NCBI GenBank assembly: GCA_022360095.1
Contig: JAKSDK010000801.1
Location: 62,001 to 126,000, forward strand
Direction: 5' to 3'
Length of the DNA: 64,000 bases
From: Phycisphaerales bacterium
GTDB lineage: Bacteria; Planctomycetota; Phycisphaerae; UBA1845; UTPLA1
Both the position numbers and the translations under genes were made by a program. This document shows, in pieces, positions 17,217-27,105 of the stretch (positions within the stretch are counted from its first letter, which is position 1; each line of letters opens with the position of its first letter). The notes below the pieces were generated by a model. That model was given only the letters and a program-made list of their open reading frames with translations, did no database searches and was not told where the DNA came from.

Positions 17217-18605
17217 TTACCCAAGTACGAGCTGCTCGATTTTTTCGTCGTCGAGCGATTCAGAGATTGGCTTGTCGTTTTCAGCACCGAGGGATGGCAC
17301 AGGACTGACTTCCTGAATCGGAGGCAGTGTGGGTCCGCTGGTCGCGCTTCCGGCGATGGCCTTGCGGTCCTCGCAGAGGGCCATCATCTTGGCCTTGACC
17401 TTCTCCTCATCGAGAGCGCCGTCCTCGTCGGTGTACGGGGAGTAGTCGCGCTCCATCAGATCGTCCATGAAGGCGACGGTTGTGATGCGGGCTGGCAGCT
17501 TGGCCTCCTCAAGAACGGCCTTTCGGATTTCCAGCAACTTGTTTTGTCGCTGCTGCGTCTTCTGACTCTCGGTCAAGGTCGATTCGGCCTCAGCGCGAGC
17601 CTTCTTTTCCTTGTCCAACTCCTCTTGAAGATCCTTGACCTTCTTGCGGAGACCGTCCTCAGACTGGGACTGGATGGCCGTCCAGAGATCCGGGTTGTGC
17701 TCGCGCAGCTCCTCTTCGGTGAGTTTCTTGATGTCCTCCGCCTTCATGGCTAGGCCCTCCTGCTCGGATGTGTTGGCATCCGTTTCGGGGTCAGGTTCGA
17801 AGTTATTGAGTTCGACCAACAGGGCCGCGGTGATGGCCCGCAGCCGACCGACGCGCTGACTCATCGTCAGGTTCTTGAATTGTTCCCGCCAAGTGGATGT
17901 CACGTCGTGCATCATGCCAGTGGCCGCACTGACGATCTTCCGGAGCTTCTCGAGCTTCTCGTCGGCCTCGATTTGGTCGCTGATGATTGTCTCGTTGAGT
18001 GGATCCGCGCTCTCGAACAGCGTGTTGGTCGTCCCGGGATTCGGCACGATCGCCACACCATGCGAACGCGTCAGCTTCTTGACGTGAAAGCAGCCCTGGC
18101 TGTCACTCGTGCCTGCACCAGAGGCCTCGATCGACAGACCCACGCGGTCGCTCGCGCTCTGGATCGTCTCGGTGAGGACCTTCGCCCCCGCGCCAATGGG
18201 CGTCAGCTTGTCGGCTTTCACGACCTTGCCGTGCTGATCCTCTTCGACGCGGAGCCCACTGACCTTGCCGCAGATCTCGGAGGCCGTGCGCGTGCCTCCA
18301 CGGTCGTCATGCCTCAGATAGACCGTCGCCCCATCGAAAAGCTTGGCTGCCTGCTCCATCACCGCCGAGTAATTGCGGTTGTTGCGGCTGGTTTCGCGGA
18401 GGACCGCAACGTTGGAGACCGAACCGTCCTCGTTCAGCTCAATGCGGCCGTCATTGCCCCTTTTGGTGCGTTCGAAGATGTCGTCGACGTGGATGAGGAT
18501 TCGATCGTCGATGGACTTCGCACGCTCATTCAGGCGCTTTCGAGCCTCAGTGACGTCCGGGGAGTTGGAATCAGGGCCTTTGGATGCCGTCTTGGGAGAT
18601 GACAT
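17217..18605 (-). CDS. Fused prohead protease / scaffold protein
   Basis: About 462 residues from ATG 18605. The N-terminal half (VAVLRETSRNNRNYSAVMEQ; DGATVYLRHDDRGGTRTASE; DRVGLSIEASGAGTSD; LTRSHGVAIVPNPGTTNT) has the pattern of head maturation proteases, including the short strands ending in the 'VGLSIEASG' motif. The C-terminal part is a coiled coil (KKVKDLQEELDKEKKARAEA) followed by an acidic tail, typical of scaffolds. Protease and scaffold are often fused or nested, and the protease cleaves the scaffold inside the prohead. It precedes decoration and capsid genes. Catalytic residues were not assigned. Confidence 0.75.
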   Translation of the reverse strand: MSSPKTASKGPDSNSPDVTEARKRLNERAKSIDDRILIHVDDIFERTKRGNDGRIELNEDGSVSNVAVLRETSRNNRNYSAVMEQAAKLFDGATVYLRHDDRGGTRTASEICGKVSGLRVEEDQHGKVVKADKLTPIGAGAKVLTETIQSASDRVGLSIEASGAGTSDSQGCFHVKKLTRSHGVAIVPNPGTTNTLFESADPLNETIISDQIEADEKLEKLRKIVSAATGMMHDVTSTWREQFKNLTMSQRVGRLRAITAALLVELNNFEPDPETDANTSEQEGLAMKAEDIKKLTEEELREHNPDLWTAIQSQSEDGLRKKVKDLQEELDKEKKARAEAESTLTESQKTQQRQNKLLEIRKAVLEEAKLPARITTVAFMDDLMERDYSPYTDEDGALDEEKVKAKMMALCEDRKAIAGSATSGPTLPPIQEVSPVPSLGAENDKPISESLDDEKIEQLVLG

Positions 18606-18757
18606 GGATTCCGCCGACAGTGACCATCCAGTCAATCGTCAGAACCCATACGTCATATCTTGGCACGGCCAAATCCCGATGGCAAGCACGAAGTGCCATT
18701 TATTTTTTCTTGCCAAATCCTGAATGAACAACCTGGGAAGAAAGCCGGGAAAAAGCT

Positions 18758-18785
18758 CGGAAAGTACTTCGGAAAGCTCGGAAAG
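18758..18785. repeat. Three short CGGAAAG repeats
   Basis: CGGAAAG occurs at 18758, 18770 and 18779 in the 190-base gap between the minor head gene and the protease/scaffold gene. Could be a weak protein-binding array or chance; no promoter was recognised next to it. Confidence 0.3.
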
Positions 18786-18797
18786 TAGGCGGCGGTT

Positions 18798-19976
18798 TTA
18801 TTTTTTCCTTGACGCGCCTGGAAGGTCTACGACCTTGATGATCCGCAGTCGGTTGTTGACGAACCGATCTGCAGGAACACCAGACTTGAATAGGTCGTAT
18901 CGGCTCGCACCCAAAATCTCACGCTGTTTGGCATCCGACTGGCGCTTCAGCCATTGGTCATAGGTCTCGTCTCGTGGCGGCGGCGCACCCTTGGGTACCG
19001 GGACATATGCACAGCGACACAGATTGTGAATCGGAATCTCCGGCATTTCCGGATCATTCACGCGGTACAGACCGGGAGAGAGCCCCTTGGAATGTCGCCT
19101 TGATGCCGCAGCGCACCGTAGACACACCCGCGCATCCAGCATCGTCGTGTATTTGATCACGTCGACGAGCGGCCCCGCGTATTCCATGAGGATCTCAAAA
19201 CTGTCGAAACTGATCACCTGCGCCTGGGTTCGGGCGATTGTCTCGATGTCGCGCTCGGCCTGCCGCAGTATGTGTCCGGCTTCGTCGACGATGTCGTCGG
19301 TTTCTCCTTCGAATCGGGCGATCTTCGCCAAGGCGTCTGAGACCCGATCAGTCGTGCGGTTGAGGGCACGGCCAGCGGCGCCGATGTAAGTCCGTGCCTC
19401 GTCCGTCTGCAGATAGGCCTCCATCTCATCGTCTCCGAGAATCCTGAAGAGCTCATCGAGGATTCCGGGAAGTTGGTCGGCAATCGACAGGCCGGTTGTC
19501 GTGCGGGGAACAAGTGGTTCATCCTCCGTCAGGGGTGGTAGTCCGGCAGTCTGTCTCAATCGTTTTAGGCGACGACGATCTGCCGTCTGTTGAATATGGT
19601 CTCTCAGTGCGACGACTCGGGATCCAGGGATGCTCCGCAGGAGCGCCCGTGCCTGCACAAGAATCCACCTGCGCGGCAGTTCGTCGAAGTCCCCCTTGAG
19701 GGAGCGCATAGAGGCCTCGACAGCGCTTCTGATTCGTCGTTCCAAGAGGAAGTTCAGTTGGTTGGCATTCCAGTCCTTCGGTTCGCCATCCAGATTCGCG
19801 AGGAATCTCATGATCGCGCGTCGTGCCTGGCGTATCGGCGGCGTCGCATCGCTGACGATCGCGTTTTCGACGCCCACGAGCGAATGCATGATCGAGATCC
19901 AGCGATCGTTCAGGCGGTCGCTGCGAGGCTGCTTGCGCGGCGGTCGCACTGGTTTTGCTTCAGTCAGGACAATCAT
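18798..19976 (-). CDS. Phage minor head protein (Mu F / SPP1 gp7 type)
   Basis: A 392-residue protein. Its C-terminal part carries the signature of this family: TMLDARVCLRCAAASRRHSK, then PIHNLCRCAYVPVP, i.e. a CxxC pair followed by H-x2-CRC. The preceding stretch (IVDEAGHILRQAERDIETIA RTQ) is helical. In Mu and SPP1 these proteins sit beside the portal and help head assembly or DNA delivery. In the usual order this gene directly follows portal; here the inserted NACHT gene (20125-23535, opposite strand) separates them. Start is ATG 19976, and the promoter of the NACHT gene lies right behind it. Confidence 0.85.
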   Translation of the reverse strand: MIVLTEAKPVRPPRKQPRSDRLNDRWISIMHSLVGVENAIVSDATPPIRQARRAIMRFLANLDGEPKDWNANQLNFLLERRIRSAVEASMRSLKGDFDELPRRWILVQARALLRSIPGSRVVALRDHIQQTADRRRLKRLRQTAGLPPLTEDEPLVPRTTTGLSIADQLPGILDELFRILGDDEMEAYLQTDEARTYIGAAGRALNRTTDRVSDALAKIARFEGETDDIVDEAGHILRQAERDIETIARTQAQVISFDSFEILMEYAGPLVDVIKYTTMLDARVCLRCAAASRRHSKGLSPGLYRVNDPEMPEIPIHNLCRCAYVPVPKGAPPPRDETYDQWLKRQSDAKQREILGASRYDLFKSGVPADRFVNNRLRIIKVVDLPGASRKK

Positions 19977-19988
19977 GACCTAGATGTT

Positions 19989-20031
19989 AGTTCCAACGGA
20001 ACTTACAAGAAACAGCAGGGCTCTGTATAAT
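19989..20031 (+). promoter_or_regulatory. Sigma70-type promoter with upstream palindrome, for the NACHT gene
   Basis: TTACAA (20003-20008), a 17-base spacer and a perfect TATAAT (20026-20031) lie about 94 bases before the NACHT start. AGTTCC (19989-19994) and GGAACT (19998-20003) form a 6-bp inverted repeat with a 3-base centre overlapping the edge of the -35, a possible operator. This would let the gene be expressed independently of the opposing phage late operon. Confidence 0.7.
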
Positions 20032-20124
20032 GTTGGCCGCCGAGGAGTAATCCGGGTCCAATTTCACGAAAATCTGATGACACAGAGCAAAAGAAGCCGG
20101 CACTAACGACATGGAGAATGCGTG

Positions 20125-23100
20125 ATGGCCAAACGACTAAGAAAACGCATCTTGGAAACAAAAAGTCTATACGACATCCTGCCACCAAGGACCTCGTCTA
20201 GTGGTCGTGAATTCGCTCGTATCGTAAACCTACTCTTGTTTCATGATGGACGCCGAAATGGAAAAACGGTCAGAATCTTCGATGACCGAGCCGGTGACTA
20301 CCATGGCCTTGACGCCTTTGAGAAGCAGCATAAGACGATCACTGTTGGCTATCAACACAAGTTCTATCCGTCTCCACTTAATAATAAAAATCGTGCGGAT
20401 ATCGAGACATCACTATCCAAGACCGTCGAAGGTCTAAAGAGGACCAAACAAACCATTAAAAAATGGATACTGGTAACGCCCCAGGATCCAGTTGAACCAT
20501 CGACGCGCAAGACCGGTGGAGATGTCACGTGGTTCGATAGTCTGCACAGCAAGCACAAACTGACCTTTGAAATTGAACACTGGGGACACACTCAACTCCA
20601 GGCCCTGATACTCGAAACGCCCTCGATCGGACTTAACTATTACCCGGAGCTTTTTTCCAGTGGCGTCACTCGCAAAAAGACAATCCAACAGCTTCGCCTT
20701 CAATACGACATCGCACTTAAGAAGGACCACGGAGAAATAGAGCTTGTCGGAATGTCTGTTTATAAGAAAGAGGCGGCCCGGACTATCCCGATCGAAAACA
20801 TCTACATTCCGCTCTCTGTCATCCCAAACAGCGCGGACGAGAACGACCCCAACATTCCCCGCCGAGATCCACTGGAGCTGCTTGTCCCGGGCACACACCA
20901 TGTCGTCCTGGGTGATCCTGGATCGGGCAAGACGACACTCCTTAGATTTCTGGCCCTTTTCGGTCAATCGGAGCCATTACAGCGACGCTATCGCGTGAAG
21001 GCGAAGGGCAAGCGTTTTCAATTTGAACCTGACGATCGGCTGCCAATCTTGGTCACGTTACGTCGTTATGCAGACGCAATCAAATCCAAAGAGAATTTAT
21101 CGCTTATCGATTATGTAAAGGAAAACACAGAGGCGGATTTTTCCATTACTGGAATATCGACGGAGTTCCTCGAATACTACTTGGAATCGGGAAAGACGAT
21201 CTTGTTACTTGACGGTCTCGATGAACTACCCAATCCAACATTCAAGAAGAAAATCCGCAATCGTATTCGCAACCTCGTGGAGGCCTATCCCGGAAACACA
21301 ACGGTTGTCAGTTCCAGAATCTACGGCTACGAGAGTGACTTTCAATTTGGCGAGGATGAATTCGAACATCACCGCCTAGCGAAATTGCGCCCAGAAGAGA
21401 TCGAGCAGTTTGTCCGGGATTGGTATGACGTGCACCTTGAACGGCCCAAGGACCGCAAGGACTATGTGGAAAGCCTCGTCGGTATCTTGGGTAATGAGGA
21501 AAATGAAGCAATTCGCGAACTGTCGCGGAATCCCCTGCTGCTGACGATTATCGTTCTTGTCCACCGAATCGATGCCGTCTTGCCGGACGAACGCCATGTT
21601 CTCTACGAAAAGTGTACGGAGACATTGCTCAACACCTGGCACACGTCGAAATTCCAAGAAATAGATAGACTTCACAGGGCCCAGGTCGATCGGCTGAACA
21701 TGGAACGCATGCAGGCCATGGCCTACTGGATGCACCACCAGATGGAGAAAACCAAGGCCGAACAACAGGCCGTGGTGGCTTACGGCCCGCTTCAGAAACA
21801 ACTCGCCGAACACATCAAGACTGAAAAACCACCCAATCCTGACTACGCCCCCGAGGACATCGCAACGGCCTTTATCGAGTTCATCCAGGATCGGGCAGGT
21901 CTTCTGGTAGAACTCGGCGACAGACAATTCAGTTTTGTCCACCTCACGTTCCAGGAATACCTTACAGCAAAACATATTCGCAGGTTATCAGAACTTAATG
22001 GTGTCAAAGATTTGTGGGCCACGGAGATTAGGGATCTCTGCTCTATTTCAAGATGGCGCGAGGTGATTCGCCTGCTGGTTGCGGGCTATGGGTCGGACAG
22101 CCAGGAGTTCCTCGTAGAAGAAATGCTGGCATGCGACCACACCAGCACAACGAATGCTCAACTGCTCGGTGGCTTGCTTTTGGATGGCGTCCCCGCCGCA
22201 AACGTGAGGAAACAACGTGTGCTCGAACACCTTCTGATGTCTTCTTCATGCACTCAAGGTGAAAGCGAACTTAGAAACACGCTGTCTGTTCTTCGTGCGT
22301 GCCGCGACAAACCTGATCTCGACAGGCAAGTGATCAAGGCAGCAGTAAAGTCACTTGCCGCTAACCTAGATGATGAGGGGCGAACGAGGCTTCGTCTGGT
22401 AGCGCTTTCTTGCAATATGAAGCTCACCGAGGTATGGGAAACTTGCGGCAAGGGTTTCAAACGAGAATCGGCTTTACTTTCGATGTTTGCAGGGAGAAGG
22501 CTGCGTACGGGCGAGGCCGAGATCCTGAATAGTGACGTGCAGCTTATGTGGGCTTACGCTGATGTTAGATTATTTAAGGGTCCGGCGGGGCGCGTCTACA
22601 CAAGCTTGTCCGCAAGTCTGGATGAAAGCATACACCCACAGACTAAGTGCGAACGATTGTTCGCTCTGCTTCTCTCAGCATTATCAGCAAATTTGACGCT
22701 TGGTCCACTCAACTACTACATTTCATTCCAACTCATTTCTTCTAAAGACACTTGTCTAATGACCTTTGGAAAAAACATGACTCGGGCTCTGGATCGGGCT
22801 CGGGCTCGGGCTCTGGATCGGGCTCGGGCTTTGTCTCTGGATCGGGCTCTGGATCGGGCTCGGGCTCTGGATCGGGCTCGGGCTCTGGATCGGGCTCTGG
22901 CTCTGGCTCTGGCTCGGGCTCTGGATCGGGCTCTGGATCGGGCCAAGGAACAGGCAGTCTGGCAGCAATTGTACTCTGATCCGACGATATCTGAGCAGCT
23001 CGTTCAGTTTCCGTGCGAAGTTTTCCGGTTGGAACCCCAGATGCTTTGGCGTGAAACGCTAAAAATCATCTTTCTGCCCACACACATCGGTCGAATCCGC

Positions 23101-23535
23101 ATAACGGACCCGCAATGGTGGATACAAACGAGAGACGCCTTTAAAACGGGAAAGACAACAATAGCAGACGTGAGCGCCGCAGCGGCTCAACTGATCTTCG
23201 ACAGTACCTTGTACGCGTTGAGCTACTATGACCCCACCAAGAAATCGTTAGGATACAACGACGAACAGATCGCGGAACACAAGCGAAGTTCGCCTAAACA
23301 TCGCGCGGTTTTCGATGAACTCGCAACGCTGACACGCGACAATGAGGACGCACCCTTGCGAATCGCCCACTGCATCCGCGACATTGCCTATGGAGACCGT
23401 TCGCGCACCGATGACCTCAAAGCAATGGTCGAGTCAAATGAGCCCGCCTATCGCAAGATCTTCGAGCGTTGCTATTGGAGGCCAACGAAAGACAAACGAA
23501 GCCGCGGCGTAGGGAAGAAAGTAAAAGATCAATAA
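20125..23535 (+). CDS. PD-(D/E)XK-NACHT STAND NTPase (bNACHT/Avs-like defence protein)
   Basis: About 1136 residues from ATG 20125 (GGAG eight bases upstream). Residues ~20-110 form a restriction-endonuclease-like domain: GREF with E29, DYHGLD with D58/D63, and a YQHKF strand with Q77 and K79. A NACHT domain follows: Walker [10 protein letters not shown] at ~263, Walker [12 protein letters not shown] at ~360, then the sensor-like [11 protein letters not shown] and the winged-helix region [31 protein letters not shown] is also typical. The C-terminus is helical with an LDRA tandem repeat (~886-940). Such proteins sense invaders through the C-terminus and activate the nuclease, by family knowledge. 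The gene lies antisense inside the phage structural operon and looks more A/T rich than its flanks. Confidence 0.9.
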   Translation: MAKRLRKRILETKSLYDILPPRTSSSGREFARIVNLLLFHDGRRNGKTVRIFDDRAGDYHGLDAFEKQHKTITVGYQHKFYPSPLNNKNRADIETSLSKTVEGLKRTKQTIKKWILVTPQDPVEPSTRKTGGDVTWFDSLHSKHKLTFEIEHWGHTQLQALILETPSIGLNYYPELFSSGVTRKKTIQQLRLQYDIALKKDHGEIELVGMSVYKKEAARTIPIENIYIPLSVIPNSADENDPNIPRRDPLELLVPGTHHVVLGDPGSGKTTLLRFLALFGQSEPLQRRYRVKAKGKRFQFEPDDRLPILVTLRRYADAIKSKENLSLIDYVKENTEADFSITGISTEFLEYYLESGKTILLLDGLDELPNPTFKKKIRNRIRNLVEAYPGNTTVVSSRIYGYESDFQFGEDEFEHHRLAKLRPEEIEQFVRDWYDVHLERPKDRKDYVESLVGILGNEENEAIRELSRNPLLLTIIVLVHRIDAVLPDERHVLYEKCTETLLNTWHTSKFQEIDRLHRAQVDRLNMERMQAMAYWMHHQMEKTKAEQQAVVAYGPLQKQLAEHIKTEKPPNPDYAPEDIATAFIEFIQDRAGLLVELGDRQFSFVHLTFQEYLTAKHIRRLSELNGVKDLWATEIRDLCSISRWREVIRLLVAGYGSDSQEFLVEEMLACDHTSTTNAQLLGGLLLDGVPAANVRKQRVLEHLLMSSSCTQGESELRNTLSVLRACRDKPDLDRQVIKAAVKSLAANLDDEGRTRLRLVALSCNMKLTEVWETCGKGFKRESALLSMFAGRRLRTGEAEILNSDVQLMWAYADVRLFKGPAGRVYTSLSASLDESIHPQTKCERLFALLLSALSANLTLGPLNYYISFQLISSKDTCLMTFGKNMTRALDRARARALDRARALSLDRALDRARALDRARALDRALALALARALDRALDRAKEQAVWQQLYSDPTISEQLVQFPCEVFRLEPQMLWRETLKIIFLPTHIGRIRITDPQWWIQTRDAFKTGKTTIADVSAAAAQLIFDSTLYALSYYDPTKKSLGYNDEQIAEHKRSSPKHRAVFDELATLTRDNEDAPLRIAHCIRDIAYGDRSRTDDLKAMVESNEPAYRKIFERCYWRPTKDKRSRGVGKKVKDQ
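22781..22943 (+). repeat. In-frame minisatellite encoding LDRA repeats
   Basis: Tandem, imperfect copies of hexamers CGGGCT, CTGGAT and CTCTGG units (e.g. CTCTGGATCGGGCT) span ~160 bases of the NACHT gene. They encode alternating Arg-Ala, Leu-Asp-Arg-Ala and Ala-Leu steps, eight LDRA in all, predicted to form an amphipathic helix. Unit length is a multiple of three, so copy-number change would keep the frame. Confidence 0.9.
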
Positions 23536-23566
23536 TCTCCTTCTATATTTCAATTGGTGCCCTAGA

Positions 23567-25330
23567 TTACTGCCGCCCTTTCAATAAATCCACATCCGGC
23601 GCCGCCTCCGGATTCTCTGTCTGCTCATCCGCAATATTCTTCTCTTCCTCTTCGTGCTTCAGGTCTGCCCTGGTCCGCGCCGTCTTCTTCGAGATGATCC
23701 CGGCATCGGAGAGGATATCCAGTGACCGCGCGAGATCCAGTGGGTCGCGGATGATGATATTCGGGCCCTTGACCTCGATCTTCAGTTCATCCACCTCTTC
23801 CTCGCTCAGATCGCTCTCAATCCGTATCGTATCGCGGACGATCCGAGCCAACTGGCGCCCAAATCCCTTTTGGCGACAGAGTAGTGTGATGACCCCGCGG
23901 GCCTCGGCAACCTGCTGGCTGGCGAAGCTCGTAGCCGACGCATCGCCGGTGACCATGTAATCGGGGAGTCCCAGTCCGACGGCGATCAGGCGCAGGATCG
24001 CATGCCCGTCGCTCTCTGCATCCTTGGCTTGAACGTTCGGCGACTTAAAGTCGATCTCCGTGTCCATCGGAGCATTGATCGTCATTCCCAGATCGATGAG
24101 CCTCTTAGGTATCTCAACTGTGGGCCGGCTGTCGTCACCCGTCGGAGCCTCGTCCATCGAGTCGGCTTCGGCTTCGACAGCTGCCTCGATGTCACCGGGA
24201 ACACTGCTCTTCCGGTACACGACCATGGCGATGGCCGAGCGAACCTGGTTTAGCACTTGGCGGGCAGTCTGCCATGTGTCGTAGGCACGGATCGTTTTAC
24301 TGACGGTCAACAGCATGGGGACGCCGCGCTTACTGTTGCGACTGCAGTTGGTCTTGATGTGGCGAATACGCGAGTCCGGCAGGTTGTTGGCCTCCACGCG
24401 CACCCAATGACTCTGGCTTCCATCCTGCGTCTCGAACCAGTAGGCGAAAACGTGCTCTGGATCGTCCTTTAGAGTTTCGACACCAAATGTGAAAGATCGT
24501 TCTGCAATTTTTTCGGCGGAAAGCCCATGCTCTCCGGCGATCCTGTCGATCACATGTTTCTCGGGCTGCTTCAGGTTCTCCGGTTCCAGAAATCGATGGA
24601 TCGCCTGGCCTGGGCCGCGATCGCGAGCGCCTCCGTCGTCGCCTGCGTTTCGGATGCTGTAAAGACACTCTCCGTCACGGAGCGTCCGCGATACGAATTC
24701 TTCAGCCCGATCCTGAAAGTCGCTGCCCTCGCGCCGAGCCCAGGCACTCCAAGAATCCCGGCCCTTCGTCTGAACAATCTTGTTGTCGTGTGTGACGTTG
24801 ACCTCAACCTCCTGGCCGACGGAGTAGCAGACGAATATGTCGATTAGCCCGCGGTAGAGGGGATTAAACAGGTACAACCAGCGCGCGTCGTTCCTCCAGG
24901 CGTCCAGGTTCTGTTCACTCGGCTTTTGTGGAGGAAAGATGCGGCCCGTGATCGTCTCCCAGTCCGGGTCGTTCAGATCGATAGCGCCGTGTCGCCCGCT
25001 TGCGAAGTAATTCTGTCCCCATGATTCGGTGAGGAATGACTTTACTTCCGACTTAAGATTGCCCCGGTTCTCTGGCGCCCCTTGCAGTTTGTTCTCAAGT
25101 AGGAGCTCTGTTGCATTGGAGATGAACTGCTCTGCGATCGCCGTGCTCTTGCGATTGAGCGTTTGTGTGAGACGAAGCAACTGCAGGTCATTGAGGCCCC
25201 AGATTTTTGAGACCAACTGTTGCTTCCTTTTCGTCGCGTGCGGCCTCCTATTAGATCTCTTGGTCCCCGTTCCCTTCTTCTTGCGATTGGTCTTTCGAGC
25301 CGTCGGTGTTTTTGTTTTTGTCGTCTTCAT
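23567..25330 (-). CDS. Phage portal protein
   Basis: About 587 residues. The ATG at 25330 overlaps the large terminase stop by four bases (ATGA), which fixes the start; a longer frame from 25375 exists. A basic Lys/Arg-rich N-terminus precedes the portal core: YLFNPLYRGLIDIFVCYSVG, EFVSRTLRDGECLYSIRNAG, HIKTNCSRNSKRGVPMLL, ILRLIAVGLGLPDYMVTGDA. The last matches the typical GLPxxxLTG-like portal motif. It forms the dodecameric DNA gate at the capsid vertex, by family knowledge. It is directly downstream of TerL. Its stop lies 31 bases from the convergent stop of the NACHT gene. Confidence 0.9.
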   Translation of the reverse strand: MKTTKTKTPTARKTNRKKKGTGTKRSNRRPHATKRKQQLVSKIWGLNDLQLLRLTQTLNRKSTAIAEQFISNATELLLENKLQGAPENRGNLKSEVKSFLTESWGQNYFASGRHGAIDLNDPDWETITGRIFPPQKPSEQNLDAWRNDARWLYLFNPLYRGLIDIFVCYSVGQEVEVNVTHDNKIVQTKGRDSWSAWARREGSDFQDRAEEFVSRTLRDGECLYSIRNAGDDGGARDRGPGQAIHRFLEPENLKQPEKHVIDRIAGEHGLSAEKIAERSFTFGVETLKDDPEHVFAYWFETQDGSQSHWVRVEANNLPDSRIRHIKTNCSRNSKRGVPMLLTVSKTIRAYDTWQTARQVLNQVRSAIAMVVYRKSSVPGDIEAAVEAEADSMDEAPTGDDSRPTVEIPKRLIDLGMTINAPMDTEIDFKSPNVQAKDAESDGHAILRLIAVGLGLPDYMVTGDASATSFASQQVAEARGVITLLCRQKGFGRQLARIVRDTIRIESDLSEEEVDELKIEVKGPNIIIRDPLDLARSLDILSDAGIISKKTARTRADLKHEEEEKNIADEQTENPEAAPDVDLLKGRQ

Positions 25331-26802
25331 ACGGCTTTGATCCTCGCCTTGCCGGCTGTTTGGCGCCATCTCCATACTCTCTGGCCTTTGCGAGCCATCA
25401 TCACGGAGTCGGCCTCGTCCGGGCTGGCCTTACCTTTTTTGATCATCTGTTCCTTCGACATCAGCTTCAGCTGGCCTGTCGGCAGATGATAGTCCTTCCT
25501 CTGGTAGGCCAACTGCATGAGCAGGTCCTTGTCGTCGATCAGTTTGATTTTCTGAGTACGAATATCATTTGCAAGCAAGAAATATCCTTCCGACCGGGCG
25601 TTGAAGTATTTTCGCTCGTCCATCGGCTTGGCGTTCCCATTAAACTTCAGAACCGGCACTCTCTTTGCCCGAAGCTTGTCATGCACGCCTACTCCCAGGC
25701 CATCGGAGTCTACGGCGACGATGTCGGTGCGGTCATCACGCCACTCTTGGTAGGCAACTGCTGCCAATTTCTCGGTGTCATCGATGCGGTATTTCTTTAT
25801 TTTCGTGACGACGTTGCCGCGGATCCAGCATAAGACCGACTTGGATCGTCCCCCGCGCGCGACGTCAATCCCCAGCGCGGAAGGCTTGCCCCCCTTGCAG
25901 GGTGGCCGGCCCTCTGGGTCTTCGCATGCACGCTTGCATTCATGCAGTGTGAGCAGGAATTCGTCCGAAATGTCGGCGAACTCGCCTTTGACGTGCACCA
26001 TGTAGATCGGATCGGTCTTGTCTCCCCCGCAGTCGGCCAGTGTGTCCTCAATCCACTGTCGCGTGACCAGGCCGGGAAACGGTGGATCCTTGCCTTGGAC
26101 AATCCAGGGCAGCTTTTCCGAATCGATATGGATGGTCGACCAGAGATGCGCGATGTTGGGATCGTGGAACGCCCGATGGAACCACCCGTTCGTGACGGTC
26201 GGATTACCGATCGCCAGGATTCGGTCCTTCTCACCGCCGGTCACCGCCCGAATGCCATCATAAATGTCGTCAGAGATGCCGCTCGCCTCGTCGACGATGA
26301 CCAGAAGCCCACCTCGAGGGTGGCGCCCCATGAAGTTTTCCTTGCGCGTGGTACTGACGCCGGCGGCGAACCAGTCCTTCTCGATTTCCCATCTGTGCCG
26401 AAGCGGTCTGGGACCCAGTCCGCCTCGAACCTCAATGCCGCTCGGGAGCCTGAACGCCCTTTCGGACGCGACGCTCCACAGGTTGTGGATCTCGGCCCAG
26501 ATGACGTCCTTGACCTGTTTCATCGTTGGCGCCGTCGTGATAACCCCGCCCTTGGGGTGGGTCTGCATCCACCAATGGGCGGCAAGCGAGGCCATAGCGC
26601 TCTTTCCGATCGTGTTACCTGTTCGGACCGCCGTTCGCTTCTTTGTCGCCAGGGATTCCAGGATCGGGTACTGGTGCGGCAGCACATGGCGATCAAACCA
26701 GAGTTTGGCAAAGATCGCGGGATCGCGATGGGTCAGTTCAATGAGCTCGCGGTCATCATTCGAGAGTTGAGCGAGAGAGGGATGTCTGAGTGATCTGGAC
26801 AC
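25327..26802 (-). CDS. terL: Phage terminase large subunit
   Basis: A 491-residue protein with both halves of the packaging motor. ATPase: Walker A-like RTGNTIGKS (~59) and Walker B LLVIVDEASG (~167), plus an IGNPTVTNGWFH coupling-type segment. Nuclease (RNase H-like): GIDVARGG, IVAVDSDGLGVGVHDKL and SPDEADSVMMA supply the acidic residues. Length is as expected. It is followed by portal with a four-base overlap and preceded by a GroES-like gene 3 bases away. It cuts and pumps DNA into the prohead. Confidence 0.95.
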   Translation of the reverse strand: MSRSLRHPSLAQLSNDDRELIELTHRDPAIFAKLWFDRHVLPHQYPILESLATKKRTAVRTGNTIGKSAMASLAAHWWMQTHPKGGVITTAPTMKQVKDVIWAEIHNLWSVASERAFRLPSGIEVRGGLGPRPLRHRWEIEKDWFAAGVSTTRKENFMGRHPRGGLLVIVDEASGISDDIYDGIRAVTGGEKDRILAIGNPTVTNGWFHRAFHDPNIAHLWSTIHIDSEKLPWIVQGKDPPFPGLVTRQWIEDTLADCGGDKTDPIYMVHVKGEFADISDEFLLTLHECKRACEDPEGRPPCKGGKPSALGIDVARGGRSKSVLCWIRGNVVTKIKKYRIDDTEKLAAVAYQEWRDDRTDIVAVDSDGLGVGVHDKLRAKRVPVLKFNGNAKPMDERKYFNARSEGYFLLANDIRTQKIKLIDDKDLLMQLAYQRKDYHLPTGQLKLMSKEQMIKKGKASPDEADSVMMARKGQRVWRWRQTAGKARIKAV

Positions 26803-26805
26803 GCA

Positions 26806-27105
26806 TTATACGATGCACAGTATGTCAGGCTCATCAATCAAAAAAACTGATTCACCTTCAATCTTATGCTCGTCACCACCATAGATGGCGAAGATCACGT
26901 CGTCGCCAGGTTTCACCTGCATAGGGACAAGCTTGCCGTTCATAAGCCGACCAGGCCCGGCCGAAAGAACCCGACCGCGCGTGGGTTTCTGTTTGGCTTC
27001 GTCGGGGAGCACGATCCCGCCGGCGGTTTCAGTCTCGGCCTCATCGCGCTGGATAAGCACCTTATCGCCGATGGGTCTCAGCCTAGTCTTCAGAGTCGGC
27101 TTCAT
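26806..27105 (-). CDS. GroES-like co-chaperonin
   Basis: A 99-residue protein from ATG 27105, with a strong AGGAGG six bases upstream. It has the co-chaperonin layout: LRPIGDKVLIQRDEAETETAGGIVLPDEA (N-terminal strand and mobile-loop region), then GRVLSAGPGRL, VKPGDDVIFAIYGGDEHKIE and a final LIDEPDILCIV. Cpn10 proteins cap GroEL; phage versions (T4 gp31-type) help fold capsid protein, by family knowledge. The gene lies in the packaging module, between a small gene it overlaps by 23 bases and TerL. Virus-borne co-chaperonins are rare. Confidence 0.9.
   Translation of the reverse strand: MKPTLKTRLRPIGDKVLIQRDEAETETAGGIVLPDEAKQKPTRGRVLSAGPGRLMNGKLVPMQVKPGDDVIFAIYGGDEHKIEGESVFLIDEPDILCIV

Noticed and set aside
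22752-22979. SGSGSG-rich and Arg-Ser-rich frames in the repeat
   Set aside because: Both are out-of-frame readings of the LDRA repeat inside the NACHT gene; only one frame continues into a coherent protein.
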